55,957 nt of DNA from Falsiroseomonas selenitidurans (GTDB lineage Bacteria > Pseudomonadota > Alphaproteobacteria > Acetobacterales > Acetobacteraceae), in the NCBI RefSeq assembly GCF_012103215.1, contig NZ_JAAVNE010000035.1:1-55957 (forward strand). Reading direction: 5' to 3'. This document shows positions 23,618-31,246 of the stretch, one piece after another. Each line of letters begins with the position of its first letter. Within the stretch, counting starts at the first letter, position 1. The notes under the pieces were generated by a model, which saw only the letters and a program-made list of their open reading frames with translations, did not search any database and had not been told where the DNA came from. The position numbers were made by a program, and so were the translations under genes.

Positions 23618-24481
23618 TCAGCGCGCCGGCACGGCCTCGCGCCCGCCGATCAGGCGGCGGCGGATGCGGGCGGAGACAAAATCGATCGCCGCGACGGTGA
23701 GCAGCATCAGGATGATGATGAAGGCCACCTCGTCCCAGGCGCGCACCTTGATGCGCTCGGCGATGGCGAGCCCGATGCCGCCGGCGCCGACGATGCCGAG
23801 CACGCTGGCGGAGCGCGTGTTGCTTTCCATGAAGTACAGCGCCTGCGCCAGCATCACCGGCAGCACCTGCGGCAGCAGCCCGAAGCGCGTGCGCATCAGC
23901 AGCCCGCCGCCCGCCGCCTCGATCCCCTCCGCCTGGCGCCGCTCCGCATTCTCGATCGCCTCGGCATAGAGCTTGGCCAGCACGGCGATGTCGGCGGTGG
24001 CAATGGCCAGCACGCCAGCCAGCGGGCCGAGGCCCACGGCGCGCACATAGGCCAGCGCCCAGATCAGCTGGTCCACGCCGCGGAAGCCGTCGAAGACCCG
24101 GCGGATGGAGAAATGCGCCAGCGCGTTCACCACCACGTTGCCGGCGCCGAGGAAGCCCAGTGGCACGGCGATGACCGCGGCGATGAAGGTGCCGAGGAAG
24201 GCCATCGCGACGCTTTCCGCGATGCCCTTCAGGATATCCACCCACAGCGCCCCGGGCGAAGGCGGGATCATCAGCACCAGGATGGTGCCGAGGCCGGAAA
24301 GCCCGTTCCACAGCCGCAGCGGCGTGATGTTGAACCACCAGAACAGGAAGCCGAACCAGGCCAGGGCGCCGAGCCCCATCGCCCAGCGCAGCGCGCGCTG
24401 CTGCGCGGTGATGCCGAAGGCGGCCGGCATGCGGGCGCGCAGCTGCAGGATCTGGCCGGGGGTGGGGGTTGGCAGGCCCAT
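23618..24481 (-). CDS. phnE: Phosphonate-type ABC transporter permease (second PhnE)
   Basis: A 287-residue inner-membrane permease with about six helices and the PhnE-family EAA-like loop (AEAIENAERRQAEGIEAAGG). The end ASVLGIVGAGGIGLAIAERI is typical of phosphonate, phosphite or phosphate permeases. It is the last gene of phnC-phnD-phnE-phnE, starting 5 bp after the other permease. Two different PhnE-type subunits probably form a heterodimeric pore. Confidence 0.92.
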   Translation of the reverse strand: MGLPTPTPGQILQLRARMPAAFGITAQQRALRWAMGLGALAWFGFLFWWFNITPLRLWNGLSGLGTILVLMIPPSPGALWVDILKGIAESVAMAFLGTFIAAVIAVPLGFLGAGNVVVNALAHFSIRRVFDGFRGVDQLIWALAYVRAVGLGPLAGVLAIATADIAVLAKLYAEAIENAERRQAEGIEAAGGGLLMRTRFGLLPQVLPVMLAQALYFMESNTRSASVLGIVGAGGIGLAIAERIKVRAWDEVAFIIILMLLTVAAIDFVSARIRRRLIGGREAVPAR

Positions 24482-24486
24482 CGCGC

Positions 24487-25392
24487 TCAGCCCCGCGCCG
24501 CGCCGCCGGCCATCAGGCCGTGGCGCAGGCGTTCGGAGACCAGGTCGATCATGGCGACGCTGAGGATGATCAGCACGACGATGGCGCTGATCTCCTCGTA
24601 ATAGTTGAACGAGATCACGTGGTAGAGCTCCTCGCCGATGCCGCCCGCGCCGACGAAGCCCAGCACGCTGGCGCCGCGCACATTGATCTCGAAGCGCAGC
24701 AGCGCGTAGCTCAGGAAGTTCGGCGCCACCTGCGGCAGCACGCCGAAGCGGACCCGGTGGAACCAGTTGCCGCCCGCCGCGCGCACGCCCTCCATCGCCG
24801 AGGTCTCGGCATTCTCCACCACCTCGGCGAACAGCTTCCCGTTGGCGCCGGCGGTGTGGATGATGATCGCCAGGATGCCGGCCAGCGGGCCGATGCCGAA
24901 GGCCCAGACGAAGATCAGCGCGAAGACGATCTCCGGCACGGTGCGGCAGAATTCCAGGAAGCGGCGCGCCAGGTGGAACACCCAGGGCGTGGGCGCCAGG
25001 TTGCGCGCCGCGGCAAAGCACAGGCAGAAGGCGATCAGCGTGCCGAAGAAGGTGCCCAGCAGCGCCATCTGGCTGGTCTCGAAGATCAGCCAGGCCCATT
25101 TGTCGAGCCGGTAGAACCAGGCGGCCAAGCTGCCGTCCGTCTCCCAGTTCGCGAAAAGCACCTCCCACCGCAGGGTGGGCAGGATGCGCCAGAAATACTC
25201 GCCGATGCGCGGCACGCCGTCGGCCAGCGCCTGCGGCGTCATTTCCGACAGCCGCGCCGCCAGCAGCAGGCACAGCGCGAGGATCACCAGCCACAGCAGG
25301 CTGGCACGCCGGCGATGCCGCCGCGCCGCCTGGAAATCCGATTCTCCGCGCAGGACGGCGGCGGAGGCGGGCCCGGGCAGCGCGGTGTCCAT
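24487..25392 (-). CDS. phnE: Phosphonate-type ABC transporter permease (first PhnE)
   Basis: A 301-residue permease with an N-terminal helix (LLWLVILALCLLLAARLSEM), a long periplasmic loop (about 55-90) and five further helices. The coupling loop (AEVVENAETSAMEGVRAAGG) and the ASVLGFVGAGGIGEELYH segment mark the PhnE family. It is about 35% similar by eye to the following permease gene, fitting duplication of one ancestor. It starts 8 bp after the phnD stop. Confidence 0.92.
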   Translation of the reverse strand: MDTALPGPASAAVLRGESDFQAARRHRRRASLLWLVILALCLLLAARLSEMTPQALADGVPRIGEYFWRILPTLRWEVLFANWETDGSLAAWFYRLDKWAWLIFETSQMALLGTFFGTLIAFCLCFAAARNLAPTPWVFHLARRFLEFCRTVPEIVFALIFVWAFGIGPLAGILAIIIHTAGANGKLFAEVVENAETSAMEGVRAAGGNWFHRVRFGVLPQVAPNFLSYALLRFEINVRGASVLGFVGAGGIGEELYHVISFNYYEEISAIVVLIILSVAMIDLVSERLRHGLMAGGAARG

Positions 25393-25400
25393 GGTGCGGC

Positions 25401-26354
25401 TTAGGACCGGCGACGCCGCTCGGCCGCTTCCTCGCGGCGGAGCTGCACGATCGGCTCGAACATCTCGTGCGTCACCTGGGCGTAGCCCTGGCCACCGCCG
25501 CGCTCGATCTGCGCGTAGATCTGCGGGTGGGCCGCGGCCAGCGCCAGATGGAACTGGGTGAAGTCGGCCTTGAAGGCGTCCGGCAGGTTCTTCCGGACGG
25601 TCATCGGGCCGTTCAGGATCGGGCGCGAGGTCCAGATGATGCGCAGGTCGGCCATGTTCAGCATGCCCTTCTGCACCATCGCGCGCAGGTTGCCGCGGGT
25701 GAAGCCCTGGCTCACCTCGCCCTGGCCCGAGGCCCAGGTGACGGCCGCGTCGTACTGGCGCTGCAGCACCGCGACCACCGCCTGCTCATGCCCGCCGCCG
25801 AAGCCGGTGCGGGAGAAGTAGGTGTTGATGTCGATGCCGGCGCTGCGCAGCTCGGACCGCGGCACCAGGTAGCCGGAGGTCGAGTTGGCATCGGCCCAGG
25901 CGAGCGACTTGCCGCGCATCTGCGGCAGGCCGGTGATGCCGCTGTCGCTGCGGACCACCATGACGGAGACGTAGGAGATGCCGCCATCGGCCTCCCGCGC
26001 CACCCACAGCGGCTCCACCGCGCCGTTGGTGTCGAGCCAGGCGCCGGCATAGGCCGAGGCGCCCATGCCCGCGCCCTCGATCTGGCCGGCGCTGAAGGCC
26101 TGCATCACGCCGGCGTAGTCGGCGGCCGGGAACAGCCGCACCGGCACGCCGAAGGTCGTCTCCATCAGCGCGCGATAGGCCTCGTACCGGCCCAGCCGGT
26201 CGGCCTCGTTCTCGCCACCCAGCAGGCCGATCCGGATCTGCGGGACCTGCGCGGCCCAGGCGCGGCGGCCCGGGGCGGGCATGGTGGCGTTCTGGGCGGC
26301 GGCGGCGAAGGGCGCCATCGCGGCGCCGGCAACCAGAAGGCGGCGGGTGATCAT
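25401..26354 (-). CDS. phnD: Phosphonate-type ABC transporter substrate-binding protein PhnD
   Basis: A periplasmic binding protein of 317 residues with a cleavable signal peptide that begins with a twin-arginine-like MITRRLLVAGAAMAPFAAAA. The PhnD fold is indicated by IRIGLLGGENEADRLGRYEA, the SYVSVMVVRSDSGI element and the family serine-rich ligand loop ANSTSGYLVPRSEL. These proteins bind phosphonates, phosphite or phosphate analogues, and the exact ligand cannot be read here. It starts after phnC (56 bp gap) with GGAGAG upstream of its ATG. Confidence 0.92.
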   Translation of the reverse strand: MITRRLLVAGAAMAPFAAAAQNATMPAPGRRAWAAQVPQIRIGLLGGENEADRLGRYEAYRALMETTFGVPVRLFPAADYAGVMQAFSAGQIEGAGMGASAYAGAWLDTNGAVEPLWVAREADGGISYVSVMVVRSDSGITGLPQMRGKSLAWADANSTSGYLVPRSELRSAGIDINTYFSRTGFGGGHEQAVVAVLQRQYDAAVTWASGQGEVSQGFTRGNLRAMVQKGMLNMADLRIIWTSRPILNGPMTVRKNLPDAFKADFTQFHLALAAAHPQIYAQIERGGGQGYAQVTHEMFEPIVQLRREEAAERRRRS

Positions 26355-26410
26355 GGGGGTTCTCTCCAGGGCGGCTTCTTGGGGGTGGTCGGCCGGGCGC
26401 GCAGCCGCCG

Positions 26411-27244
26411 TCAGGCGACGGCCAGGCCGGGTTTGGTGCGGAGCGGCGGGCGGGCGGCAGGGTTCACCGCCTCCTGCGCCTGTTCCTCGAATTCATCCTC
26501 GGTGACGCCGTAGATCTCCTGCACCCGGGCCGAGGTCAGCTCGGCCGGCGTGCCGTCGAACATCACGCGGCCGGCCTGCATGGCGACGATGCGGTCGCAA
26601 TACTGCCGGGCTGTGTTCAGGTGATGCAGGTTGGTCAGCACGGTCAGGCCGTCTTCCCGGTTCACCTGGCGCAGCGCGTCCATCACCGTCTTGGCGTTGC
26701 GCGGATCGAGGCTCGCGATCGGCTCATCGGCCAGGATCAGGCGGGGCTGCTGCAGCAGGGCACGGCAGATGGCGACGCGCTGCTGCTGGCCGCCGGAGAG
26801 CGTATCGGCGCGCTGCAGGGCCACTTCCGCCAGATCGAAGCGGTCCAGCGCCTGGATCGCCATGGCACGCTCGGCGGCCGTGAACATCTTGAACAGGCTG
26901 GTCACGGTGCCCATCAGCCCGGGGCGGTGGTTCAGGCGGCCGACCAGCACATTGGTCAGCACATCCAGCCGCTGCACCAGGTTGAACTGCTGGAAGATCA
27001 TCGCGCAATCGGTACGCCAGCGGCGCAGCTCACCGCCCCGCAGGCCCGTCACGTCGCGCCCGCCATACTGGATGCGGCCCTCGGAAGGCTCCGTCAGCCG
27101 GTTGATCATCCGCAGAAGGGTGGACTTGCCGGCGCCGGAGCGGCCGATCACGCCCACCATCTGCCCGTCCGGGATCGAGAGATTGACGTCGTTAACCGCC
27201 GTCACGGCGCCGAAGCGCCGCGTCAGCCCCTGGAGCTCCAGCAT
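26411..27244 (-). CDS. phnC: Phosphonate-type ABC transporter ATP-binding protein PhnC
   Basis: The 277-residue ATPase drives the phnCDEE importer. Walker A is GRSGAGKST, the Q-loop region CAMIFQQFNLVQRLDVLTNV is the PhnC version, the signature is LSGGQQQRVAI and Walker B is LILADEPIASLD. It is the first gene of the operon, preceded by a Pho box and a -10-like element (27268-27301), which points to PhoB control under phosphate limitation. No C-P lyase or other phosphonate-degrading genes are present in this window. Confidence 0.95.
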   Translation of the reverse strand: MLELQGLTRRFGAVTAVNDVNLSIPDGQMVGVIGRSGAGKSTLLRMINRLTEPSEGRIQYGGRDVTGLRGGELRRWRTDCAMIFQQFNLVQRLDVLTNVLVGRLNHRPGLMGTVTSLFKMFTAAERAMAIQALDRFDLAEVALQRADTLSGGQQQRVAICRALLQQPRLILADEPIASLDPRNAKTVMDALRQVNREDGLTVLTNLHHLNTARQYCDRIVAMQAGRVMFDGTPAELTSARVQEIYGVTEDEFEEQAQEAVNPAARPPLRTKPGLAVA

Positions 27245-27267
27245 GCAAGCAGCCTTTCGTTAGCCGC

Positions 27268-27301
27268 GCTATACAAGCACCGGGTGACGTCTACATGACA
27301 C
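27268..27301 (-). promoter_or_regulatory. Pho box plus -10 element for the phnCDEE operon
   Basis: On the minus strand GTGTCATGTAGACGTCAC (27301-27284) matches the two 7-bp repeats of the PhoB consensus CTGTCAT-N4-CTGTCAC at 11 of 14 positions, with the correct 11-bp periodicity. Ten nucleotides downstream is TATAGC (27273-27268), the usual distance from a Pho box to the -10 box. The phnC ATG lies 24 bp further on. Confidence 0.72.
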
Positions 27302-27439
27302 AAATATGATGAAAAGATTTCAGATGCTGCGCCGCAGCAGGTCCGCGCGGGCCGTCTGCGCCGGCCCGCAGCGCGCCCTTGGCGGGAGCGGCGCGGCCGC
27401 CCATCCTGCCGCAGCCTGCACGGGACAAGGACCCACGCC

Positions 27440-27769
27440 ATGATCGTCGACCTGCGCATCTACACCACGCTGCCGAACCGGCTGCCGGAATTCGTCGCGC
27501 TGTACGAGGCCAAGGCCTGGCCCCTGCAGTTGCAATACCTGGGCAATTGCCTGGGCTGGTACACCACGGTGGAGGGCGCGCTGAACACCGTGGTGCATAT
27601 GTGGGGCTATGCCGACCAGGGCGACCGCGAACGCCGTCGCACCGCCATGGCGGCTGACCCCGCCTGGGGCGACTACCTGGCCGAGGCCGGGGCGCGTGGC
27701 CTGCTGCTGAAGATGGAAAACCGCATCCTGCGCCCCACCGGCTTCTTCAGCGCGCTTCCGAAGGGCTGA
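27440..27769 (+). CDS. NIPSNAP family protein
   Basis: A 109-residue single-domain protein of the dimeric alpha/beta-barrel type. The family pattern is IVDLRIYTTLPNRLPEFVAL, then a segment around LGWYTTVEGALNTVVHMWGY and a conserved RR motif (RERRRTAMAADPAW). The biochemical role of bacterial NIPSNAP proteins is unknown. AAGGA lies 8 nt before the ATG. Its stop adjoins the stop of the convergent superoxide dismutase gene with no gap. Confidence 0.88.
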   Translation: MIVDLRIYTTLPNRLPEFVALYEAKAWPLQLQYLGNCLGWYTTVEGALNTVVHMWGYADQGDRERRRTAMAADPAWGDYLAEAGARGLLLKMENRILRPTGFFSALPKG

Positions 27770-28498
27770 TCAGACGCCCAGCGTGCCGTCCTGCGCGGCG
27801 GCATGGCGGGCGGCGATGCGCTGCCAGTCCAGCACGTTCCACCAGCCGGCAGTGTAGTCGGCGCGACGGTTCTGGTAGCGCAGGTAGTAGGCGTGCTCCC
27901 ACACATCATTGCCCATGAGCACGCGCTGGCCGTCGAACAGCGGGGTGTCCTGGTTGGGCCGCGTCGCGATCGCCAGCCGGCCCGCCGTCGTCACCGTCAC
28001 GAAGGCCCAGCCACTGCCGAAGACGCCGTTGGCGGCGGCGTTGAAGCGGCTGCGGAAGCTGGCGAAGTCGCCGAAGTCCCGCGCGATGGCCGCGGCCAGC
28101 GGGCCGGAGGGCTCGCCACCCTGCCCGCCCATGATCGCCCAGAACATGGTGTGGTTGGCATGGCCGCCGCCATTGTTGCGCACCGCGCTGCGCACCGCCT
28201 CCGGCACCTGGGACAGGTTCATCAGCAGCCGGTCCAGCGGCTGTTCCGCCAGCTGGCCGTGGTTGCGCAGCGCCGCGTTCAGATTGGCCACCTGCCCGCC
28301 ATGGTGGAAGCGGTAGTGCAGTTCCATGGTCCGCGCATCGATCGCCGCCTCGTTCGCGCCATAGGCGTAGGGCAAGGGTGCCTGGACATGCGGGCCGGCG
28401 GAGGCCGGCGCAGCCTGGGCGCGGGCGGCGCGCGGCGCCGGCAGGGCGGCGGCAAGGGCAGCGGCGGCCAGCAGGCCGCGACGGGGAAGCAGGCGCAT
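27770..28498 (-). CDS. Exported Fe/Mn superoxide dismutase
   Basis: A 242-residue superoxide dismutase with all four metal ligands: His61 (ELHYRFHH), His116 (GGHANHTMFW), Asp198 and His202 (GNDVWEHAYYLRY). The N-terminal 28 or so residues (LLPRRGLLAAAALAAALPAP, ending ARAQA) form a signal peptide with a double arginine, consistent with Tat export, so it is probably periplasmic. Most Fe/Mn enzymes are cytoplasmic, which makes the export unusual. Iron or manganese preference cannot be decided from this reading. ATG 28498 fits the signal peptide best. Confidence 0.92.
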   Translation of the reverse strand: MRLLPRRGLLAAAALAAALPAPRAARAQAAPASAGPHVQAPLPYAYGANEAAIDARTMELHYRFHHGGQVANLNAALRNHGQLAEQPLDRLLMNLSQVPEAVRSAVRNNGGGHANHTMFWAIMGGQGGEPSGPLAAAIARDFGDFASFRSRFNAAANGVFGSGWAFVTVTTAGRLAIATRPNQDTPLFDGQRVLMGNDVWEHAYYLRYQNRRADYTAGWWNVLDWQRIAARHAAAQDGTLGV

Positions 28499-28649
28499 GG
28501 GCGGGTATCCTCGGAGCATGGATGACGGGGAGGTGGCGTGCAGCCGGACCGTTGCCAAGGCGCCATGCCGGGCACGGCGACGTGACCGGGCGGCGGCGGG
28601 TTGCGGCTCACGAAATCGCGACGTAGGGTGCGGCTAGATCGAAGATTTC

Positions 28650-30479
28650 ATGGATGCTTGGGAAAAAGCAACAAAACGCCGGGCATCCGGCCGGCTCACG
28701 CCGCATGCCCCGCGCCGCGCGACGGACGCGGCGCTGCGGCCTGCGCCGGATGCAGAAGAGGCGCCGGATCGGGACGCCCGGATGCTGACCCGGGTGACGG
28801 AAAGCGACGTCGCCGCGCCGCGCTTTGCCGCCGGCACCCGACGCCTCGCGCTGGCGCTGGCGCTGCTGGGCGGCGCGCTGGCCGCCATCGTCACGCTCGG
28901 CCCGCGCATCCTGGACATAAGGGACCTGGGCTGGCTGCTGCATGGCACGCTGGGGCCGGACCCGGTGGCCTATCTGGTCGCCTGGCAATACTTGGCGACC
29001 TCCCCCTGGTCCTGGCCGCCGGGGCTGAACCCGGACTACGGGATCGAGCTGTCCAGCGCCATCTTCTACGTCGATGCGGTGCCGCTGCTGGCCTTCCTGG
29101 CCAAGGCGCTGCGGCCGGTGCTGGAGGTGCCGCAATACTGGGGCCCCTGGATGGTGCTGTGCAGCGCGCTGCAGGCCGGTTTCGGCTGGAAACTGCTGGG
29201 CGAGGCGGTGGAGGACCCGGTGGCGCGTGGGCTCGGCGCCGTGCTGCTGGCCTTCCAGCCGATGCTGCTGAACCGCATGGGCGGGCATTTCCCGCTGGTG
29301 GCGCAATGGGCGGTGCTGTGGGCGCTGTGGCTGGCCATCCGCCCGGTGCCGCGGCGGCAGGGCGCCCTGTGGGTGGCCTGCCTGGGGCTGGCGGCGCTGA
29401 TGAACGCCTACATCACCGCCATGTGCGGCTTGGTCTGGGCGGCGGATTGGGTGAACCGCGCCTGGCAGGGGCGCATCTGGCGCGGCCCGGGTGCCCCGGC
29501 AGCCCTGGTGCAGGCGGTGGCGGTGCCGGGGGTGACGCTGGGCTCGCTCTGGCTCGCGGGGTTCTTCTCCCTGGGGGGAGAGGTGATGCCGGTCGGGCTG
29601 CACTACGGCTATTCCCAGTTCGACCTCACGGCGCCCTTCGACGCGCTGGAATGGGGCAGGCTGCTGCCGGAACTGCCGGGCCTGCGGCATTGGGAGGTGG
29701 GCGGGTCCTATCTCGGCGCCGGGTCGCTGGCACTGATGGCGCTGGCCGGCGTGCTGGCGCTGCGCGCGCCGGCCGGGCTGGGCGCGGTGCTGGGGCGGCG
29801 CCTGCCGCTGCTGGCGATGCTGCTGGCCATGCTGGGCTTCGCCATCTCCAACCGCCTGGCCATCGCCGGCCAGGTCTTTCCGCTGTTCGAGGTGCCGCAC
29901 GCCCTGCTGCGCCTGGCCGACATGCTGCGCGCCTCGGAACGGTTCTTCTGGCCGCTGGGCTATGCGCTGATCTTCGCCGCCGCCGCCCTGGTGGCGCGGC
30001 GGCTGCCGCTGCAGCCGGCGCGCGCCGTGCTGGCCGGCGCGCTGCTGCTGCAACTGGGGGACATCGAGGCCGGCATGGGCCGCTTCCGCGACCTGGTGGC
30101 GCAGGCGCCCCGGGTGGCGGCGGACCGGCTGCCAGACCCGTTCTGGCCGCAGGCGGCGCTGCGCTACAGCCGGGTGCGCGCCGTGCCCGCCGGCAACTTC
30201 GCGCTGCATTGGGAGGAGATCGCCCGCTTCGCCGCGCCGCGCCACATCCCGACCGACGCCGTCTACCTCTCCCGCATCGACCCGGCGCTGATCGAGGCGC
30301 TGAACGCCCGCACCCTGGCCGACCTCGCCGCGGGGCGGTGGGAGCCGGGCACGCTGTACGTGCTGCGCGACGCGGCAACCGAGGCGCTGGTGCGGCCGCG
30401 GCTGGACCCGGCGCGCGACCTGCTGGGCCAGCGCGACGGGCTGACCGTCTTCGCCCCGGGCTGGTTCGCGCCGCGCTGA
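28650..30479 (+). CDS. Large polytopic membrane protein (DUF6311-like, GT-C-type fold)
   Basis: The 609-residue protein has about ten or more membrane helices between residues 65 and 460 and a soluble C-terminal part (about 465-609). The segments GWLLHGTLGPDPVAYLVAWQ, TSPWSWPPGLNPDYGIELSS and the MGGHFPLVAQWAVLWALWL element resemble the DUF6311 family, which has glycosyltransferase-C architecture. Function is unknown. The first 44 residues are hydrophilic and their first dozen codons are AT-richer than elsewhere, so ATG 28782 (MLTRVTESDV) is a real alternative start. No polysaccharide genes adjoin it. Confidence 0.7.
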   Translation: MDAWEKATKRRASGRLTPHAPRRATDAALRPAPDAEEAPDRDARMLTRVTESDVAAPRFAAGTRRLALALALLGGALAAIVTLGPRILDIRDLGWLLHGTLGPDPVAYLVAWQYLATSPWSWPPGLNPDYGIELSSAIFYVDAVPLLAFLAKALRPVLEVPQYWGPWMVLCSALQAGFGWKLLGEAVEDPVARGLGAVLLAFQPMLLNRMGGHFPLVAQWAVLWALWLAIRPVPRRQGALWVACLGLAALMNAYITAMCGLVWAADWVNRAWQGRIWRGPGAPAALVQAVAVPGVTLGSLWLAGFFSLGGEVMPVGLHYGYSQFDLTAPFDALEWGRLLPELPGLRHWEVGGSYLGAGSLALMALAGVLALRAPAGLGAVLGRRLPLLAMLLAMLGFAISNRLAIAGQVFPLFEVPHALLRLADMLRASERFFWPLGYALIFAAAALVARRLPLQPARAVLAGALLLQLGDIEAGMGRFRDLVAQAPRVAADRLPDPFWPQAALRYSRVRAVPAGNFALHWEEIARFAAPRHIPTDAVYLSRIDPALIEALNARTLADLAAGRWEPGTLYVLRDAATEALVRPRLDPARDLLGQRDGLTVFAPGWFAPR

Positions 30480-30484
30480 GAACA

Positions 30485-31246
30485 CTACCGCCGCCGCAAC
30501 CGCGTGCCGAGCGCCAGCAGCAGCACGGATAGCGCCACCATCACGCAGGCGGCGGCCAGCACCGTCAGGCTGATCTGGTCGCCGAGGCCGGCGAACATCT
30601 GCCGTGGCAGGGTGCGTTGCCCCGGCCCGCCAAGGAACAGCGCCACCACCACCTCGTCCAGGCTGGTGGCGAAGGCGAAGAGGGCGCCGGCGGCGATGCC
30701 GGGCGCGATGCGCGGCAGGCAGATGCGCCGGAAGGCGTGCAGCGGCGTGGCCCCGCAACTGGCCGCGGCGCGCAGCAGCAGCGGGTCGAACTGCGCGAGG
30801 GACGCCAGCACGCTGACCACCACGAAGGGCACGCCCAGCATGGCATGCGCCAGGATCAGCCCGGCATGGCTGTTGGCCAGCCCCCAGCGCCCGAAGGCCA
30901 GCAGCAGCGCCACGGCGACGACGATGCCCGGCACCGCCAGCGGCGCCAGCAGCACCGCCAGGATCGCGCCCTGGAAGGGCAGCCGCGCCCGCCACAGCCC
31001 GAAGGCCGCCGGCGTGCCGAAGGCCACCGCCAGCGCCGAGGCGCCCAGCCCCACAACCAGCGAATTCCCCAGCGCCGGCAGCCAGAAATCGGAGGCCAGG
31101 AAATCCCGGTACCAGCGCAGCGAGAATCCCGGCAGCGGGTAGTGCAGGAAGCCGCCGGCGGAAAACGACAGCGGCAGGATCGCCAGCACCGGCAGCAGCA
31201 GGAACAGCAGCACCGCCAGCCCGAAGGCCCACAGCAGCACCCTCAT
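30485..31246 (-). CDS. Spermidine/putrescine-type ABC transporter permease (PotC-like)
   Basis: A 253-residue BPD_transp_1 permease with six helices. The coupling loop is LRAAASCGATPLHAFRRICL (EAA-type) followed by PRIAPGIAAGALFAFATSLDEVVVALFL, the SLDE pattern characteristic of PotC. It overlaps the PotB-like gene by 4 bp and is last in potA-potD-potB-potC order. Polyamines are the family substrate, but related systems carry other organic cations or opine-like compounds. Confidence 0.9.
   Translation of the reverse strand: MRVLLWAFGLAVLLFLLLPVLAILPLSFSAGGFLHYPLPGFSLRWYRDFLASDFWLPALGNSLVVGLGASALAVAFGTPAAFGLWRARLPFQGAILAVLLAPLAVPGIVVAVALLLAFGRWGLANSHAGLILAHAMLGVPFVVVSVLASLAQFDPLLLRAAASCGATPLHAFRRICLPRIAPGIAAGALFAFATSLDEVVVALFLGGPGQRTLPRQMFAGLGDQISLTVLAAACVMVALSVLLLALGTRLRRR

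Noticed and set aside
27327..27337. Second CTGC-N3-GCAG match as a PhaR operator
   Set aside because: Matches like this are expected by chance several times in such GC-rich DNA, and this one lies by phnC/NIPSNAP with no link to PHA genes.
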